Below are positions 8,229 through 16,896 of a stretch of 64,000 nt of DNA, piece after piece. The position numbers and the translations under genes are program-made. Source of the stretch: JAKACA01 sp963735115. GTDB lineage: Bacteria; Actinomycetota; Acidimicrobiia; Acidimicrobiales; Bog-793. The stretch's first letter is position 1; each line of letters starts with the position of its first letter. The notes below the pieces were generated by a model. It worked only from the letters and a program-made list of their open reading frames with translations, searched no databases and was not told the origin of the DNA. The stretch covers positions 1,116,001-1,180,000 of the forward strand of contig CAVTJR010000001.1 of assembly GCA_963735115.1 (NCBI GenBank), written 5' to 3'.

Positions 8229-8890
8229 CACCCCTCTTCCGGTTGTGGCGTGCCGTCCCAGCGAAGCCCGCCGAGCGGCTCCCCCCAGGGATCCTCGGTC
8301 GTGAGATCGTCGGCGCCAGGAGTTGGGTCCGGCAGCCACCCCGCGAGGAAGTCCACGAGCTCAACCTGAAGACCGGACAGGTAGTAGTAGTAGAGCAGCT
8401 GCTGCGGCAACGGCCCCGCCGGCGGTTCGCCGTCCTCGCGGACTTCGAGCACCGTGCCGAGCACGAGGCGAATGTCGTTGAGAGCGGTCATCCATTGCTG
8501 TACCTGCTCTGCATCGAGGACCTTCGCCGTTGCGGTCTCCGAGAGCGTCTGAAGCGCCTGGCGGTGGTGCTCGAGCAGTTCCGACCGTGTGGCGCCGACG
8601 TACTTGCGCTCGGCCTCGTCGTCGCGTGTGTATGCCGGCGGGAACAGGCGCCGCAACGAAGGTGGGACTGCGGGCACGCCCTCGATGGCCGGAAACCCCG
8701 CCAAACCCAAGTCAGGCGCTGGCTCTAGCTCATGGTCGTCCGCCAGCGGGCGATCGCTGGCCGACTCGAGGGCGCCGAGGACATCATCGATCTCCCTCGG
8801 GAGCCGCTCCAGCAGCGCCCGTTCCGGCTGCGACAGACGCAGGACGCAGCCGCCTGGGTGGTCCCTGCTCGGGAGGATGCGCTTCTTCAC
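8228..8890 (-). CDS. DUF2017 family protein
   Basis: This 220-aa soluble protein matches actinobacterial DUF2017, normally encoded next to clpS as here. Features are an LSQPERALLERLPREIDDVL segment near the N-terminus, PSLRRLFPPAYTRDDEAERKY in the middle, and a C-terminal helical region (WMTALNDIRLVLGTVLEV). The start is taken as GTG at 8890, which overlaps the clpS stop as GTGA. A longer reading to 9115 would only add sequence antisense-like to clpS. The conserved linkage suggests a link to ClpAP/ClpCP proteolysis, but its activity is unknown. Confidence 0.82.
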   Translation of the reverse strand: MKKRILPSRDHPGGCVLRLSQPERALLERLPREIDDVLGALESASDRPLADDHELEPAPDLGLAGFPAIEGVPAVPPSLRRLFPPAYTRDDEAERKYVGATRSELLEHHRQALQTLSETATAKVLDAEQVQQWMTALNDIRLVLGTVLEVREDGEPPAGPLPQQLLYYYYLSGLQVELVDFLAGWLPDPTPGADDLTTEDPWGEPLGGLRWDGTPQPEEG

Positions 8891-9201
8891 TTGCTGCTGT
8901 GCTCCATCGTGGCCCACAGGCCGTGTTGGTGCAGTCGGGTGACATCCATCTCGGCCCTTGCCCGGGGCCCGCTCGCCACGACGGCCCTCCCTTTGTAATG
9001 CACGTCGAGCATCAGCTTGTGCGCCTTCGATTTCGAGTAGCCGAACAGCTTCTGGAAGACGAAGGTCACATAGGCCATCAGGTTGATCGGGTCGTTCCAC
9101 ACCACGACGAGCCACGGGAGGTCCACCTCGAGCGACTCGTCGGTCAACGGGAGATCGACCTCGACCGGAGCGGTCGCCGGTCCCGGAGCCATGCCGGTCA
9201 C
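8887..9201 (-). CDS. clpS: ATP-dependent Clp protease adaptor ClpS
   Basis: This 104-aa protein is ClpS, which hands N-degron substrates to the Clp ATPase. The family core is clear: PWLVVVWNDPINLMAYVTFV (the N-end-rule pocket includes the ND pair), FGYSKSKAHKLMLDVHYKG, and a C-terminal RAEMDVTRLHQHGLWATME. The GTG start at 9201 overlaps the ctaA stop as GTGA and has GGAG six bases upstream; an ATG at 9192 is an alternative. It is followed by DUF2017, again with overlapping codons. Confidence 0.92.
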   Translation of the reverse strand: MTGMAPGPATAPVEVDLPLTDESLEVDLPWLVVVWNDPINLMAYVTFVFQKLFGYSKSKAHKLMLDVHYKGRAVVASGPRARAEMDVTRLHQHGLWATMEHSSK

Positions 9202-10184
9202 GTCGCTCCGGCCACGGCAGGACGGGCCGTCACGGGCTGTTCGCTCACCACCACGTCGGCGGAGGTCACGGTGGCCTCACGGCGAGGGTGCTTGTGCATC
9301 GAGAGATAGAAGCCCATCGCCGCAACCCACAACATCGTCACGCCGAGGATGTGGAATTCGACTACCCAGGCGGAGTCGTGCAGGAAGAACTGGACGTAGC
9401 CCAGGATGCCCTGCAGCACGAGGAGCTCGAAGAGCCAGCGGAGGTGCAGCTGCACGGTGGCCGGGACATTGGCCCGGTGGAAGGCGAAGAGAGAGGCGAG
9501 CGTGAGGCCGATCAAGAAGATCGCCACATCGCTGTGTGCTTCTGCGATGTCCTTGAAGGCGATCGGGATGCGTTGGATCGGTTGGCCGGAGGAGCTCGGA
9601 GAACCGGCGTGCGGCCCTGCACCGGCAACCATGGTGCCGACGCAGCACACGACGCCCAGCGTCGCCACGAGCACGCGGGCGAGCCAGCGCAAATCCGGCG
9701 GAACGAGCGCCACCGACCGCGTGCCTTCGTGCTCGGCGTCGATTCCACTGCGGTGGTAGAAAACGATGGCGGCGGCGAGCACGACGATGGTCAAGAGGAA
9801 GTGGCAGGCCACGAGGTAGGGGTTCAGCTTGGAGAGCACGACCAGCCCGCCGAGCACGATCTGGGCGGCGACACCGCCGACGAGGCCGCCACCGAGCCAG
9901 CAGAGGTCGCGGCGTCTCGGGGCGCGGGCGAAGGCCACGACGAGAGCGAGGCCGGAGACAACCGTGACGGTCACCGTCACGAGCCGGTTGACGAACTCCA
10001 CCATCGGGTGGAACGAGACGTTGGCCGTGAGCTGGTGCTGGTAGCACGAGGGCCAGTCTGGGCAGCCCAGGCCCGAGCTCGTGAGGCGGACCGCGCCGCC
10101 CGTGATCATCAAGAGGGCGTAGCAGATGACCGAGGCGAGCGCGACCTTGCGCACGACGGACGGGGAGACGGAAGGGAATCGCAC
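9198..10184 (-). CDS. ctaA: Heme A synthase (CtaA/Cox15)
   Basis: This eight-helix membrane protein of about 328 aa oxidises the C8 methyl of heme O to the formyl of heme A for the aa3 oxidase. It has the family hallmarks GGAVRLTSSGLGCPDWPSC near the N-terminus (with the paired Cys), FVNRLVT with the heme-ligand His just before, ACHFLLTIV, and EAHSDVAIF plus VEFHILGVT in the second half. The start is uncertain. GTG at 10184 fits the family and leaves a 74-base gap to the divergent ctaB, whereas a longer reading to 10277 would run into ctaB. Its 3' end overlaps clpS. Confidence 0.92.
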   Translation of the reverse strand: MRFPSVSPSVVRKVALASVICYALLMITGGAVRLTSSGLGCPDWPSCYQHQLTANVSFHPMVEFVNRLVTVTVTVVSGLALVVAFARAPRRRDLCWLGGGLVGGVAAQIVLGGLVVLSKLNPYLVACHFLLTIVVLAAAIVFYHRSGIDAEHEGTRSVALVPPDLRWLARVLVATLGVVCCVGTMVAGAGPHAGSPSSSGQPIQRIPIAFKDIAEAHSDVAIFLIGLTLASLFAFHRANVPATVQLHLRWLFELLVLQGILGYVQFFLHDSAWVVEFHILGVTMLWVAAMGFYLSMHKHPRREATVTSADVVVSEQPVTARPAVAGAT

Positions 10185-10258
10185 CTCGACCGATCGTACG
10201 CGATGTCGGGCATACAACGAATTCGGCACCTCCGCCGGCGCGGTCGTAGGATGGCAAC

Positions 10259-11170
10259 GTGGCCCAAACCGTTCCACTCTTGAACGAAGGCCGCACCCTG
10301 AGTGTCCGCCTGAGGGGCTTCGTCGCCTTGACGAAGCCTCGGATCATTGAGCTCCTGCTCGTCACGACCCTGCCCACCATGATCGTGGCCCGCCGAGGGC
10401 TGCCTTCGGGCTGGCTCATCTTGGCCACGCTCGCCGGGGGCACGCTGTCGGCCGGTGGAGCCAACGCCACGAACATGTTCCTCGACCGCGACATCGATGC
10501 CGTCATGAAGCGCACGGCCAAGCGCCCCCTCGTCACCGGAGCGGTGTCGCCGGCCGAAGCGATCGTGTTTGCGATCGCACTCCAGGTCGTCGCCTTCTTC
10601 GTGCTCTGGCGGTACGTCAACCTGATCTCCGCCGTGCTAGCGCTCTCGGCGGCGCTCTTCTACGTCTTCGTCTATACGATCGTCCTCAAGCGCAGGTCGG
10701 TCCAGAACATCGTCATCGGCGGCGCCGCCGGCGCGGTGCCCGTGCTCATCGGCTGGACAGCGGTCACCGGCCGCCTCGCCTGGGCCCCGCTCGTGTTGTT
10801 CCTCCTCATCGTCGTCTGGACGCCGTCGCACTTCTGGGCGCTCGCCGTCAAGTACCGGGAAGACTACGCGGCGGCCCACGTACCCATGCTCCCGGTCGTG
10901 GCGTCCTTCGAGCGAGTCGCACGCGAGATCATCATCTATTCGGTCGCCCTCGTCGGCGTGTCCGTGGTCTTCGCGGTCGTCGCCCACATGGGCGTGGTGT
11001 TCTGGGTGGTCGCTCTCGTCGCCGGTGGGCTCTACGTCGCCGATGCGATACGGCTGCGCCGCGACGGCGGGACGGCGAAGGCAGCCATGCGCTTGTTCAA
11101 GTACTCCATCACGTACGTGACGGTGATCTTTGCAGCCATGGCGGTTGACGTCTTCGTGCATGTCCACTGA
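10259..11170 (+). CDS. ctaB: Protoheme IX farnesyltransferase (heme O synthase)
   Basis: This 303-aa UbiA-type membrane prenyltransferase attaches the farnesyl group to protoheme IX, giving heme O, the substrate of the divergent ctaA product. The Asp-rich motif NATNMFLDRDIDAVMKRT is present, as is the second one (KYREDYAAAHVPMLPVV). About nine helices are predicted. GTG at 10259 has AGGATGG upstream. The shared ctaA-ctaB intergenic region probably contains both promoters. Confidence 0.94.
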   Translation: MAQTVPLLNEGRTLSVRLRGFVALTKPRIIELLLVTTLPTMIVARRGLPSGWLILATLAGGTLSAGGANATNMFLDRDIDAVMKRTAKRPLVTGAVSPAEAIVFAIALQVVAFFVLWRYVNLISAVLALSAALFYVFVYTIVLKRRSVQNIVIGGAAGAVPVLIGWTAVTGRLAWAPLVLFLLIVVWTPSHFWALAVKYREDYAAAHVPMLPVVASFERVAREIIIYSVALVGVSVVFAVVAHMGVVFWVVALVAGGLYVADAIRLRRDGGTAKAAMRLFKYSITYVTVIFAAMAVDVFVHVH

Positions 11171-11990
11171 GGGAGCCGAGGCAAGAGACCCCCGTCGCTG
11201 GGTCGACCGGTCGTTCCTGCGCAACGTCCAGTACGCCGACGCCTCGAATTTTGCCGCCCGACAGTCGATCTACGCCTACCAGCAGCCGCGCATCGGGCTC
11301 TACGACTGGGCGCTCGACCTCGCCGCTCTCACTGGTGACGAGACGATCGTCGACGTCGGCTGCGGGAACGGCGGTTACCTGCGGGCGCTCCTGCGACGTC
11401 GCCATCGTGGGCTCGCGGTCGGGATGGACTTCTCCGCCGGCATGCTGGCGAGCGCCCGGGCAGCCATCGGCCCTGAGGTGTGGGTGCCCCTCGTGCAGGG
11501 TGACGCCGCCGGGCTGCCCTTTGCTTCCGGCTCCGTCGGCGTGGCGCTGGCGATGCACATGCTGTACCACGTGCCCGACCGAGTTCAGGCACTCGCGGAG
11601 CTCCGCCGTGTCGTCGGCAGCGACGGTGTCGTCCTCATCGTGCTCAACGGCGCCGGCCACAGCGCCGAGCTGCGCTCCCTGGTGAGAGAGGGACTTGCCG
11701 CCACCGGCCTGCCCTCGCCCCGCCCGGCGGGCGAGTCGTTCGATCTGGATGCGGGTGAGCAGCTGGCGAGCCGGTACTTCACGGTCGAGCGTCACGAGGT
11801 GCGGGCCGAGCTCGTCGTCACAGAGCCGCAGCCCGTGCTCGACTATGTGCGCAGCATGAGCTTCATCCGCTCCGGCGTGACCCACGAGGAGGTCCTGCTC
11901 GGCTTCGTGGAAGAACAGGTGGCGGCGAGCATTGTCGGCGAGGGTGCGTTCCGCATCACGACGGCGAGCGGATGCCTCGTCTGCCACTAG
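11160..11990 (+). CDS. Class I SAM-dependent methyltransferase
   Basis: This 276-aa protein has a Rossmann-type methyltransferase domain: motif I IVDVGCGNGGYLRALL, then VGMDFSAGMLASAR (acidic residue for ribose binding), VQGDAAGLPFASGSV, and MLYHVPDRVQALAELRRVV. The ATG at 11160 overlaps the 3' end of ctaB by 11 bases, so it is probably translated with it. I cannot name the substrate. The N-terminal FLRNVQYADASNFAARQSIY region is typical of small-molecule methyltransferases of the UbiE/Methyltransf_11 type. Confidence 0.85.
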   Translation: MSTEGAEARDPRRWVDRSFLRNVQYADASNFAARQSIYAYQQPRIGLYDWALDLAALTGDETIVDVGCGNGGYLRALLRRRHRGLAVGMDFSAGMLASARAAIGPEVWVPLVQGDAAGLPFASGSVGVALAMHMLYHVPDRVQALAELRRVVGSDGVVLIVLNGAGHSAELRSLVREGLAATGLPSPRPAGESFDLDAGEQLASRYFTVERHEVRAELVVTEPQPVLDYVRSMSFIRSGVTHEEVLLGFVEEQVAASIVGEGAFRITTASGCLVCH

Positions 11991-12047
11991 TTCGGCCTGC
12001 GGGCGGCGGGGCCGCTCGGCCGTCGCCGGACACTGCCCGGCGGGAAC

Positions 12048-12242
12048 TCAGACGTTCGCCCAGGTGCTGGCGTCGAAGGCCCGGCGGGGCGGCTCGCTGA
12101 TCGAGTCGTCGGCAGCGACGCTCTCGAAATGATCCGCTCGACGCATGTCTGGAGCGATCAGGCGCGGCTTGGTGTAGTGCAGTCCCCACCCGAAGATGGC
12201 GCCCATCAGGGCCAAGGTTCCCAGGACTACGAAGATCAACAC
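12048..12242 (-). CDS. Small single-pass membrane protein, 64 aa
   Basis: This is a short protein with one hydrophobic helix at the N-terminus (LIFVVLGTLALMGAIFGWGL) followed by a polar tail (YTKPRLIAPDMRRADHF, then an acidic stretch). It is probably anchored with the tail in the cytoplasm. I take GTG at 12242 as the start because GAGAGGGGC lies just upstream; the open frame extends to 12296 without a better site. The AT-rich bases around 12250-12290 could hold its promoter. No family is recognised. Confidence 0.5.
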   Translation of the reverse strand: MLIFVVLGTLALMGAIFGWGLHYTKPRLIAPDMRRADHFESVAADDSISEPPRRAFDASTWANV

Positions 12243-12346
12243 ATTGCCCCTCTCTCGCTCAAAACCATAGCACATTATGCGGGTAATCCGCGTCAAATGC
12301 GGAGAGCACCTGCGCTCGGCGCTACCGGCCGGTACTGTCCCGGCCC

Positions 12347-12967
12347 ATGAACGAGCGGACGCCCCGACGGCGACTGGCAGCGGCCGACCGGCGTTCGCAG
12401 CTGATCGAGGTCGGCCGCGGCACCTTCGCCGAGATGGGCTACGAGGCAGCCACCGTAGAGGAGATCGCCCGGCGGGCCGGGATCACCAAGCCCATCGTCT
12501 ATGGGCACTTCGGGGGCAAGGAGGGCCTCTACGCCGCAATCGTCGAAGACGAGGCGGCCCTCGTCCTCGGGGCCATCTCGAGCGCCATTTCCGTCGGGAC
12601 GCCCCGGCAGCGGGTGACGGCGGCCGTGCTGGCGTTCCTCCGCTATGTGGGCGAGCGTCCCGCCGGTTTCGCCGTGCTCGCCCGCGACAGCCCAGCGAGT
12701 AGCCGGTACGCCAGCATGCTGGCCGAGATCGCCGACCGCGTCGGCGCCATCTTCGCAGCGGAATTCGATCGGGCCGGCTACGACGCCAGCGTCGCCCCCA
12801 TCTATGCCCGGGCGCTCATCGGGATGGTGACCTACGTCGGGCAGTGGTGGGACGAGGACCGCTCCCGGCCGGTGGAGGAGGTCGCCAGCCACCTGGCCGC
12901 CCTCACCTGGATGGGCTTGCGGCACCTCCCGCGCAAGCCTGCCGCCCTCACTCCCAGCGAAACGTGA
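12347..12967 (+). CDS. TetR-family transcriptional regulator
   Basis: This 206-aa protein has an N-terminal TetR HTH: RSQLIEVGRGTFAEMGYEAA, then TVEEIARRAGITKPIVYGHF and GGKEGLYAAIV. The ligand-binding C-terminal domain is unassigned. It converges on, and overlaps by 20 bases, the 3' end of an ABC-2 exporter operon. Control of that exporter is a reasonable guess, but no operator is visible. Confidence 0.9.
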   Translation: MNERTPRRRLAAADRRSQLIEVGRGTFAEMGYEAATVEEIARRAGITKPIVYGHFGGKEGLYAAIVEDEAALVLGAISSAISVGTPRQRVTAAVLAFLRYVGERPAGFAVLARDSPASSRYASMLAEIADRVGAIFAAEFDRAGYDASVAPIYARALIGMVTYVGQWWDEDRSRPVEEVASHLAALTWMGLRHLPRKPAALTPSET

Positions 12968-13676
12968 CAGCGGCGATCAACGGCGCCCCCACCGCCCAGA
13001 TCGCCAGCACGATCCACGACTCCACGGGCACCGCGCCGGACGCACCCGCCCCTCCGAGGGTGGCTTGCAGTGCCCGGGACAAGGCGGCAGCCGGGAGGCC
13101 ACGGGCAACGACGGCGAAGGCGCCCAGCTTGGCCACCGGGAAGACGATCCCGCCGATCAGCAAGAGCACGAGGTAGACACCGTTGGCGAGGGCGAGGTTG
13201 ATCTCCGCCTTGAGGGCGCCTGCCATGGCGAGGCCGATGCCGGCAAAGGCCACGGTCGCCAGCAGCTCCGCCACGACGGCGAGGCCGACGGAAGCCTGCG
13301 GGCGCCAGCCGAGCCCGTAGGCGATCGCCACGAGGATGACGACCTGAACAGCCTCCACTGCGATGACCGAGGCGATCTTGGCGGCCAGCAGCCGCGGCCT
13401 GCCGAGAGGCGTCGAACCCAGGCGCTTGAGCACGCCGTAACTCCGCTCGAAACCCGTGGCGATGCCGAGGCTCACCATTGCTGTCGACATCACGGCCAGT
13501 GCCAGCACGCCGGGTGCGAGGAAGTCGATCGGGTGACGATCACCGGTCGGCAGCACGTGGACCTTAGAGAAGAACACGAGAAGGAAGGCAGGGATGCCGA
13601 TCGTGACGAGAAGGCTCTCGCCTCGCTGCAGCGTCATGGTGATCTCAGCGGTGACCTGTGCCCGGAGCGCCCTCAC
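12948..13676 (-). CDS. ABC-2 type transporter permease
   Basis: This 242-aa membrane protein has six predicted helices and the ABC-2 pattern: VTIGIPAFLLVFFSKVHVL near the N-terminus, GIATGFERSYGVLKRLGSTP in the middle, and LLLIGGIVFPVAKLG. It forms the channel for the ATPase encoded immediately upstream; the GTG at 13676 is one base beyond that gene's stop. The exported substrate is unknown; drugs or lipids are usual for this class. The 3' end overlaps the convergent TetR gene. Confidence 0.88.
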   Translation of the reverse strand: MRALRAQVTAEITMTLQRGESLLVTIGIPAFLLVFFSKVHVLPTGDRHPIDFLAPGVLALAVMSTAMVSLGIATGFERSYGVLKRLGSTPLGRPRLLAAKIASVIAVEAVQVVILVAIAYGLGWRPQASVGLAVVAELLATVAFAGIGLAMAGALKAEINLALANGVYLVLLLIGGIVFPVAKLGAFAVVARGLPAAALSRALQATLGGAGASGAVPVESWIVLAIWAVGAPLIAAVTFRWE

Positions 13677-13677
13677 G

Positions 13678-14628
13678 TCACACGGTCCGATCCCGCTCGC
13701 TCACGAGACGCAAGAAGAGATCCTCGAGCCGCTCACGCCCGGCTCGAAGGCTGCCGAGGGCGAGATCCCGCTCGGCCAACCAGGCGGTGAGCGCCGCCAG
13801 CAGTGCCGGCGTCGGCGCGGCCGCGACCAGGTACTCGCCCGCCGGTCCTTCGCTCACCGAAGCGCCCAGCACGGCACTCAGCCCGACCAGATCCATCCCG
13901 GTGGGCGCGGAGAAGCGCACCTCCTCCTTGCCCGACCCGATGTCTCCCGGCGTCCCGGCGGCCACGACGTGGCCGACGTCGATGATCACGATGCGGTCGG
14001 CCAACCGCTCCACCTCGTCGAGCTCATGGCTCGTGAGCACGACGCAGGCTCCTTCGTCGCGGACGGCCGCGATCATCGCCCGCACGGCCAGACGTCCGGC
14101 CGGGTCCACACCCGAGGTGGGCTCGTCGAGGAAGACGACCTCGGGCCGCCCGAGGAGAGCCAACGCCAGGGCGAGGCGCTGCTGCTCGCCACCGGACAAC
14201 CGCTTGAAGGGGGTCGTGGCGACGCTCTCGAGACCGAGGAGCTCGATCATCTCTTCGCCGTCGCGGGGTTGCTCGTAGTAGGCGGCGAACAGCCGCAGCG
14301 CCTGCCGGGCGTTCATCATCGGATAGATGCCTGGCTGCTGCAGCATGACGCCCATACGACTGACGAGCGCCCGGTGGTCCGCCACAGGGTCGAGGCCGAG
14401 GACCCGCACACGTCCCGAGGTCGGGCGACGGTAGCCCTCCAAGGTCTCCACCGTCGTTGTCTTCCCGGCTCCGTTCGGCCCGAGGAGCGCCAGAACCTCG
14501 CCGGCGCCGGCCGTGAGCGAGACGCCGTCGACGGCGCGGCGCTCGCCATAGGCCACCCGGAGGTCGCGGACTTCGACAGCGGGAGAGCCCGTCCCGCTCG
14601 GCGGGTCCGTGCCTCCGTCACCTCCCAC
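13678..14628 (-). CDS. ABC transporter ATP-binding protein
   Basis: This is an ATPase of about 316 aa of the DrrA/CcmA type. It has Walker A GPNGAGKTTTVETLEGY, Q-loop VMLQQPGIYP, signature RLSGGEQQRLALALALL, Walker B VVFLDEPTSGVDP and H-loop VLTSHELDEVE. A C-terminal extension of about 80 aa follows. I use GTG at 14628, two bases downstream of the regulator's stop. A longer frame to 14778 would overlap the regulator entirely. It is paired with the ABC-2 permease and sits downstream of the RegX3/SenX3-like genes on the same strand. Confidence 0.88.
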   Translation of the reverse strand: MGGDGGTDPPSGTGSPAVEVRDLRVAYGERRAVDGVSLTAGAGEVLALLGPNGAGKTTTVETLEGYRRPTSGRVRVLGLDPVADHRALVSRMGVMLQQPGIYPMMNARQALRLFAAYYEQPRDGEEMIELLGLESVATTPFKRLSGGEQQRLALALALLGRPEVVFLDEPTSGVDPAGRLAVRAMIAAVRDEGACVVLTSHELDEVERLADRIVIIDVGHVVAAGTPGDIGSGKEEVRFSAPTGMDLVGLSAVLGASVSEGPAGEYLVAAAPTPALLAALTAWLAERDLALGSLRAGRERLEDLFLRLVSERDRTV

Positions 14629-14630
14629 GT

Positions 14631-15482
14631 TCAGCGTCGCGGAGCCTCGAAGCGATAGCCGACTCCCCGGATGGTCGTGATGAGTACGGGACGGGCAGGG
14701 TCGGCCTCGATACGCGAGCGCAACCGCTTGATGTGGACGTCGAGCGTCTTCGTGTCGCCGACGTAGTCGAGCCCCCACACCCGGTCGATGAGGGTGTCAC
14801 GCGTCACGACCCTGCCGGCGTTGGCGAGGAGAATCTCCAGGAGCTCGAACTCCTTCAACGGCAGCTTCACCTCTTCCTCGCGAACGAGGCATTCGTGGCG
14901 GGAGACGTCGAGCCGGACTCCGCCGACTTCGAGGGCCTCTTCTCGATCGTGCCTCCACTCCCGGCGCTCTGCGGAGGTGCGCTGGCGCTCAGTAGCCGGG
15001 GCCACTGCGACATCGGCCGCCTGTGCCCCTTCGACAGCGTCCATGCCGATGCTCGTCCCGGGTGCGACGGCGAGCAACACGCCCGAGAGCGGCGGCTGCG
15101 ACGACACGCGGCGCAGCACCGCCCGCATGCGGGAGACGAGCTCGCGAAGGCGGTACGGCTTTGCCACGTAGTCGTCGGCGCCCACTTCGAGCCCGACGAC
15201 GGTGTCGAGCTCTGTGGACTTCGCCGTCACCATGATGATGGGCACGTCGGAGCGGGCGCGGATCGTACGGCAGACGTCGATGCCCGACATACGCGGCAGC
15301 ATGACGTCGAGCAAGACGAGGTCGGTTGTGTCCGGGTCGAAGCACTCGAGTGCCTCCACGCCGTCACGGGCGACCGTGATTGCGAAACCCTCCCGCTCCA
15401 GCCCGACGACGAGGGCGTCCACGAACGACTCGGCGTCTTCGACGAGGAGTACCCGGGTCGGTGCTGGGCTGTCGATGGTCAC
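14631..15482 (-). CDS. RegX3/PhoP-like response regulator with a long linker
   Basis: This 283-aa OmpR-family regulator has a receiver domain (VLLVEDAESF, phospho-Asp in DLVLLDVMLPRMSG, conserved Lys in YVAKPYRLREL). Its C-terminal winged helix is close to RegX3 (LPLKEFELLEILLANAGRVV, VWGLDYVGDTKTLDVHIKRL, GVGYRFE). Between them lies a linker of about 55 aa rich in Ala, Glu and Arg, much longer than usual. The GTG start overlaps the kinase stop as GTGA, so the pair is co-translated. By family it should control phosphate-responsive genes. A phoU gene lies 8 kb away, beyond the secretion-like cluster. Confidence 0.88.
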   Translation of the reverse strand: MTIDSPAPTRVLLVEDAESFVDALVVGLEREGFAITVARDGVEALECFDPDTTDLVLLDVMLPRMSGIDVCRTIRARSDVPIIMVTAKSTELDTVVGLEVGADDYVAKPYRLRELVSRMRAVLRRVSSQPPLSGVLLAVAPGTSIGMDAVEGAQAADVAVAPATERQRTSAERREWRHDREEALEVGGVRLDVSRHECLVREEEVKLPLKEFELLEILLANAGRVVTRDTLIDRVWGLDYVGDTKTLDVHIKRLRSRIEADPARPVLITTIRGVGYRFEAPRR

Positions 15483-16726
15483 GCGTCGCTCCTCGGCTGT
15501 AAGGGCAGCCGGAACGTGAAAGTCGAGCCCTCTCCCTCTCGGGACTCGACGTGCACGCTGCCACGATGGTTGGCCGCTACGTGCCGCACGATAGCCAGTC
15601 CGAGACCGGTCCCGCCTGTCGATCGGCTGCGACCCTGGTCGACTCGGTAGAAGCGCTCGAAGATGCGCTCCAGATCTCGTGCCGGAATACCGACGCCCTT
15701 GTCCGACACTTCGATGAGCACCTCGTCACCCACAACCCGGCCGGCACAGCCGACATCGGAGCCTTCGTAGGAGAACTTCACTGCGTTCTCCAGCAGGTTG
15801 TAGACCGCCGAGGTGAGTTGACGCCGGTCGCCGAGCACCGCCACCGGGGGCTCGGGTTCGTCGAGGACGATCTGTACGTGGAGCTGCTCGGCCGCTGCCC
15901 GCACCCGCTCGGCGGCTTCGGCCATCACGAGGTTGACGAGGACGGGCTCTCGTGGAGGCGACTCCTCGTTCTCGATCCTCGAGAGGTCGAGGAGGTCGTC
16001 GATCACCCGGCTGATGCGAAACGCCTCCGTGTGGATGCGCTGCGCAAGCCGTTGCGCCACCTGCGGTTCGGTCTCGGAGAGGAGCGTCTCGGCCAGCAGG
16101 CCCAGAGCACCCATCGGGGTCTTCAGCTCGTGGCTGACGTTGGCGACGAAATCGCGGCGGATACCCTCGAGACGCCGGCGCTCCGACACGTCGTCGATGA
16201 CGGCCATCACGCCGAGCACGCGGGAGCCGTTGTCGATGCTCTCGGTTCGCACCACGAGCGTCCGCCGGGGCGGACCGTAGAGCTCGAGGGTGCGCTCCTC
16301 CGTGGCCCCGATGGGAGTGGACGCCAGCAGCTCCTCGACCGCCTGGGCGGCGAGAGCGTCGCCGTGGCGCCCGCTCATGAGGGTGAGGGCGTTGTTGTTG
16401 GAGAAGACCGTCTCGCCGTGCTCGTCCCGGATCAGCACCGCCTGCGGGAGGCCGTCGAGCGCCCGACGGATGCGGATGGTCTCCGAGCTGGCCTCATGGA
16501 CGGCTTCGACGGCACTGTCGGTGGCCCGTTCCAGGTGGGCGAGGCTCTCCTCAACGTTTCTGGGCTCGCGAGATGGGGGGTCGGCGCCGAGACGCGTGGC
16601 GAGCGCCCCCATGCGCTGGCGAAGGGCCCGTCCGCCCCGCCGGCCGCCGACCAGAAAGACGATTCCGAGCAGCACGACCACGGCGGCACCCGCCATCACG
16701 ATCTGGGGCACGGTGACGTGCAGCAC
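15479..16726 (-). CDS. SenX3-like sensor histidine kinase
   Basis: This protein of about 415 aa has one N-terminal membrane helix (VPQIVMAGAAVVVLLGIVFL), a PAS-like sensor (GLPQAVLIRDEHGETVFSNN), a HisKA domain with the phospho-His in FVANVSHELKTPMG, and an HATPase with NLLENAVKFS, SDKGVGIP and GGTGLGLAIVRHVAANH. I place the start at GTG 16726 because GGAGGT lies nine bases upstream; a GTG at 16735 would abut that site. The single-helix PAS design matches SenX3, the phosphate-sensing partner of RegX3. Confidence 0.88.
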   Translation of the reverse strand: MLHVTVPQIVMAGAAVVVLLGIVFLVGGRRGGRALRQRMGALATRLGADPPSREPRNVEESLAHLERATDSAVEAVHEASSETIRIRRALDGLPQAVLIRDEHGETVFSNNNALTLMSGRHGDALAAQAVEELLASTPIGATEERTLELYGPPRRTLVVRTESIDNGSRVLGVMAVIDDVSERRRLEGIRRDFVANVSHELKTPMGALGLLAETLLSETEPQVAQRLAQRIHTEAFRISRVIDDLLDLSRIENEESPPREPVLVNLVMAEAAERVRAAAEQLHVQIVLDEPEPPVAVLGDRRQLTSAVYNLLENAVKFSYEGSDVGCAGRVVGDEVLIEVSDKGVGIPARDLERIFERFYRVDQGRSRSTGGTGLGLAIVRHVAANHRGSVHVESREGEGSTFTFRLPLQPRSDA

Positions 16727-16794
16727 GGTGGCCACACCTCCAGCTTGGCAGCCCGCCCGCCGTCCCCGGTTTTTCCGAAAGGCTTAGAAAACAC

Positions 16795-16824
16795 TTGAAA
16801 TCGTAAGAAACATCACAGTATTCT
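16795..16824 (+). promoter_or_regulatory. Candidate vegetative promoter of the secretion-like cluster
   Basis: TTGAAA at 16795-16800 and TATTCT at 16819-16824 are separated by 18 bases in an unusually A+T-rich patch (about 16770-16830). It lies about 70 bases before the first gene of the type IV secretion-like operon, in the gap to the divergent sensor kinase. The match to a SigA-type promoter is good but unproven. Confidence 0.5.
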
Positions 16825-16896
16825 ATCTCGCACCGTCTCGGTCGATCCGGCCCGTAGTCAGTTCACGCGCGTATGCGCCCACACGGGAGGTCGGTC

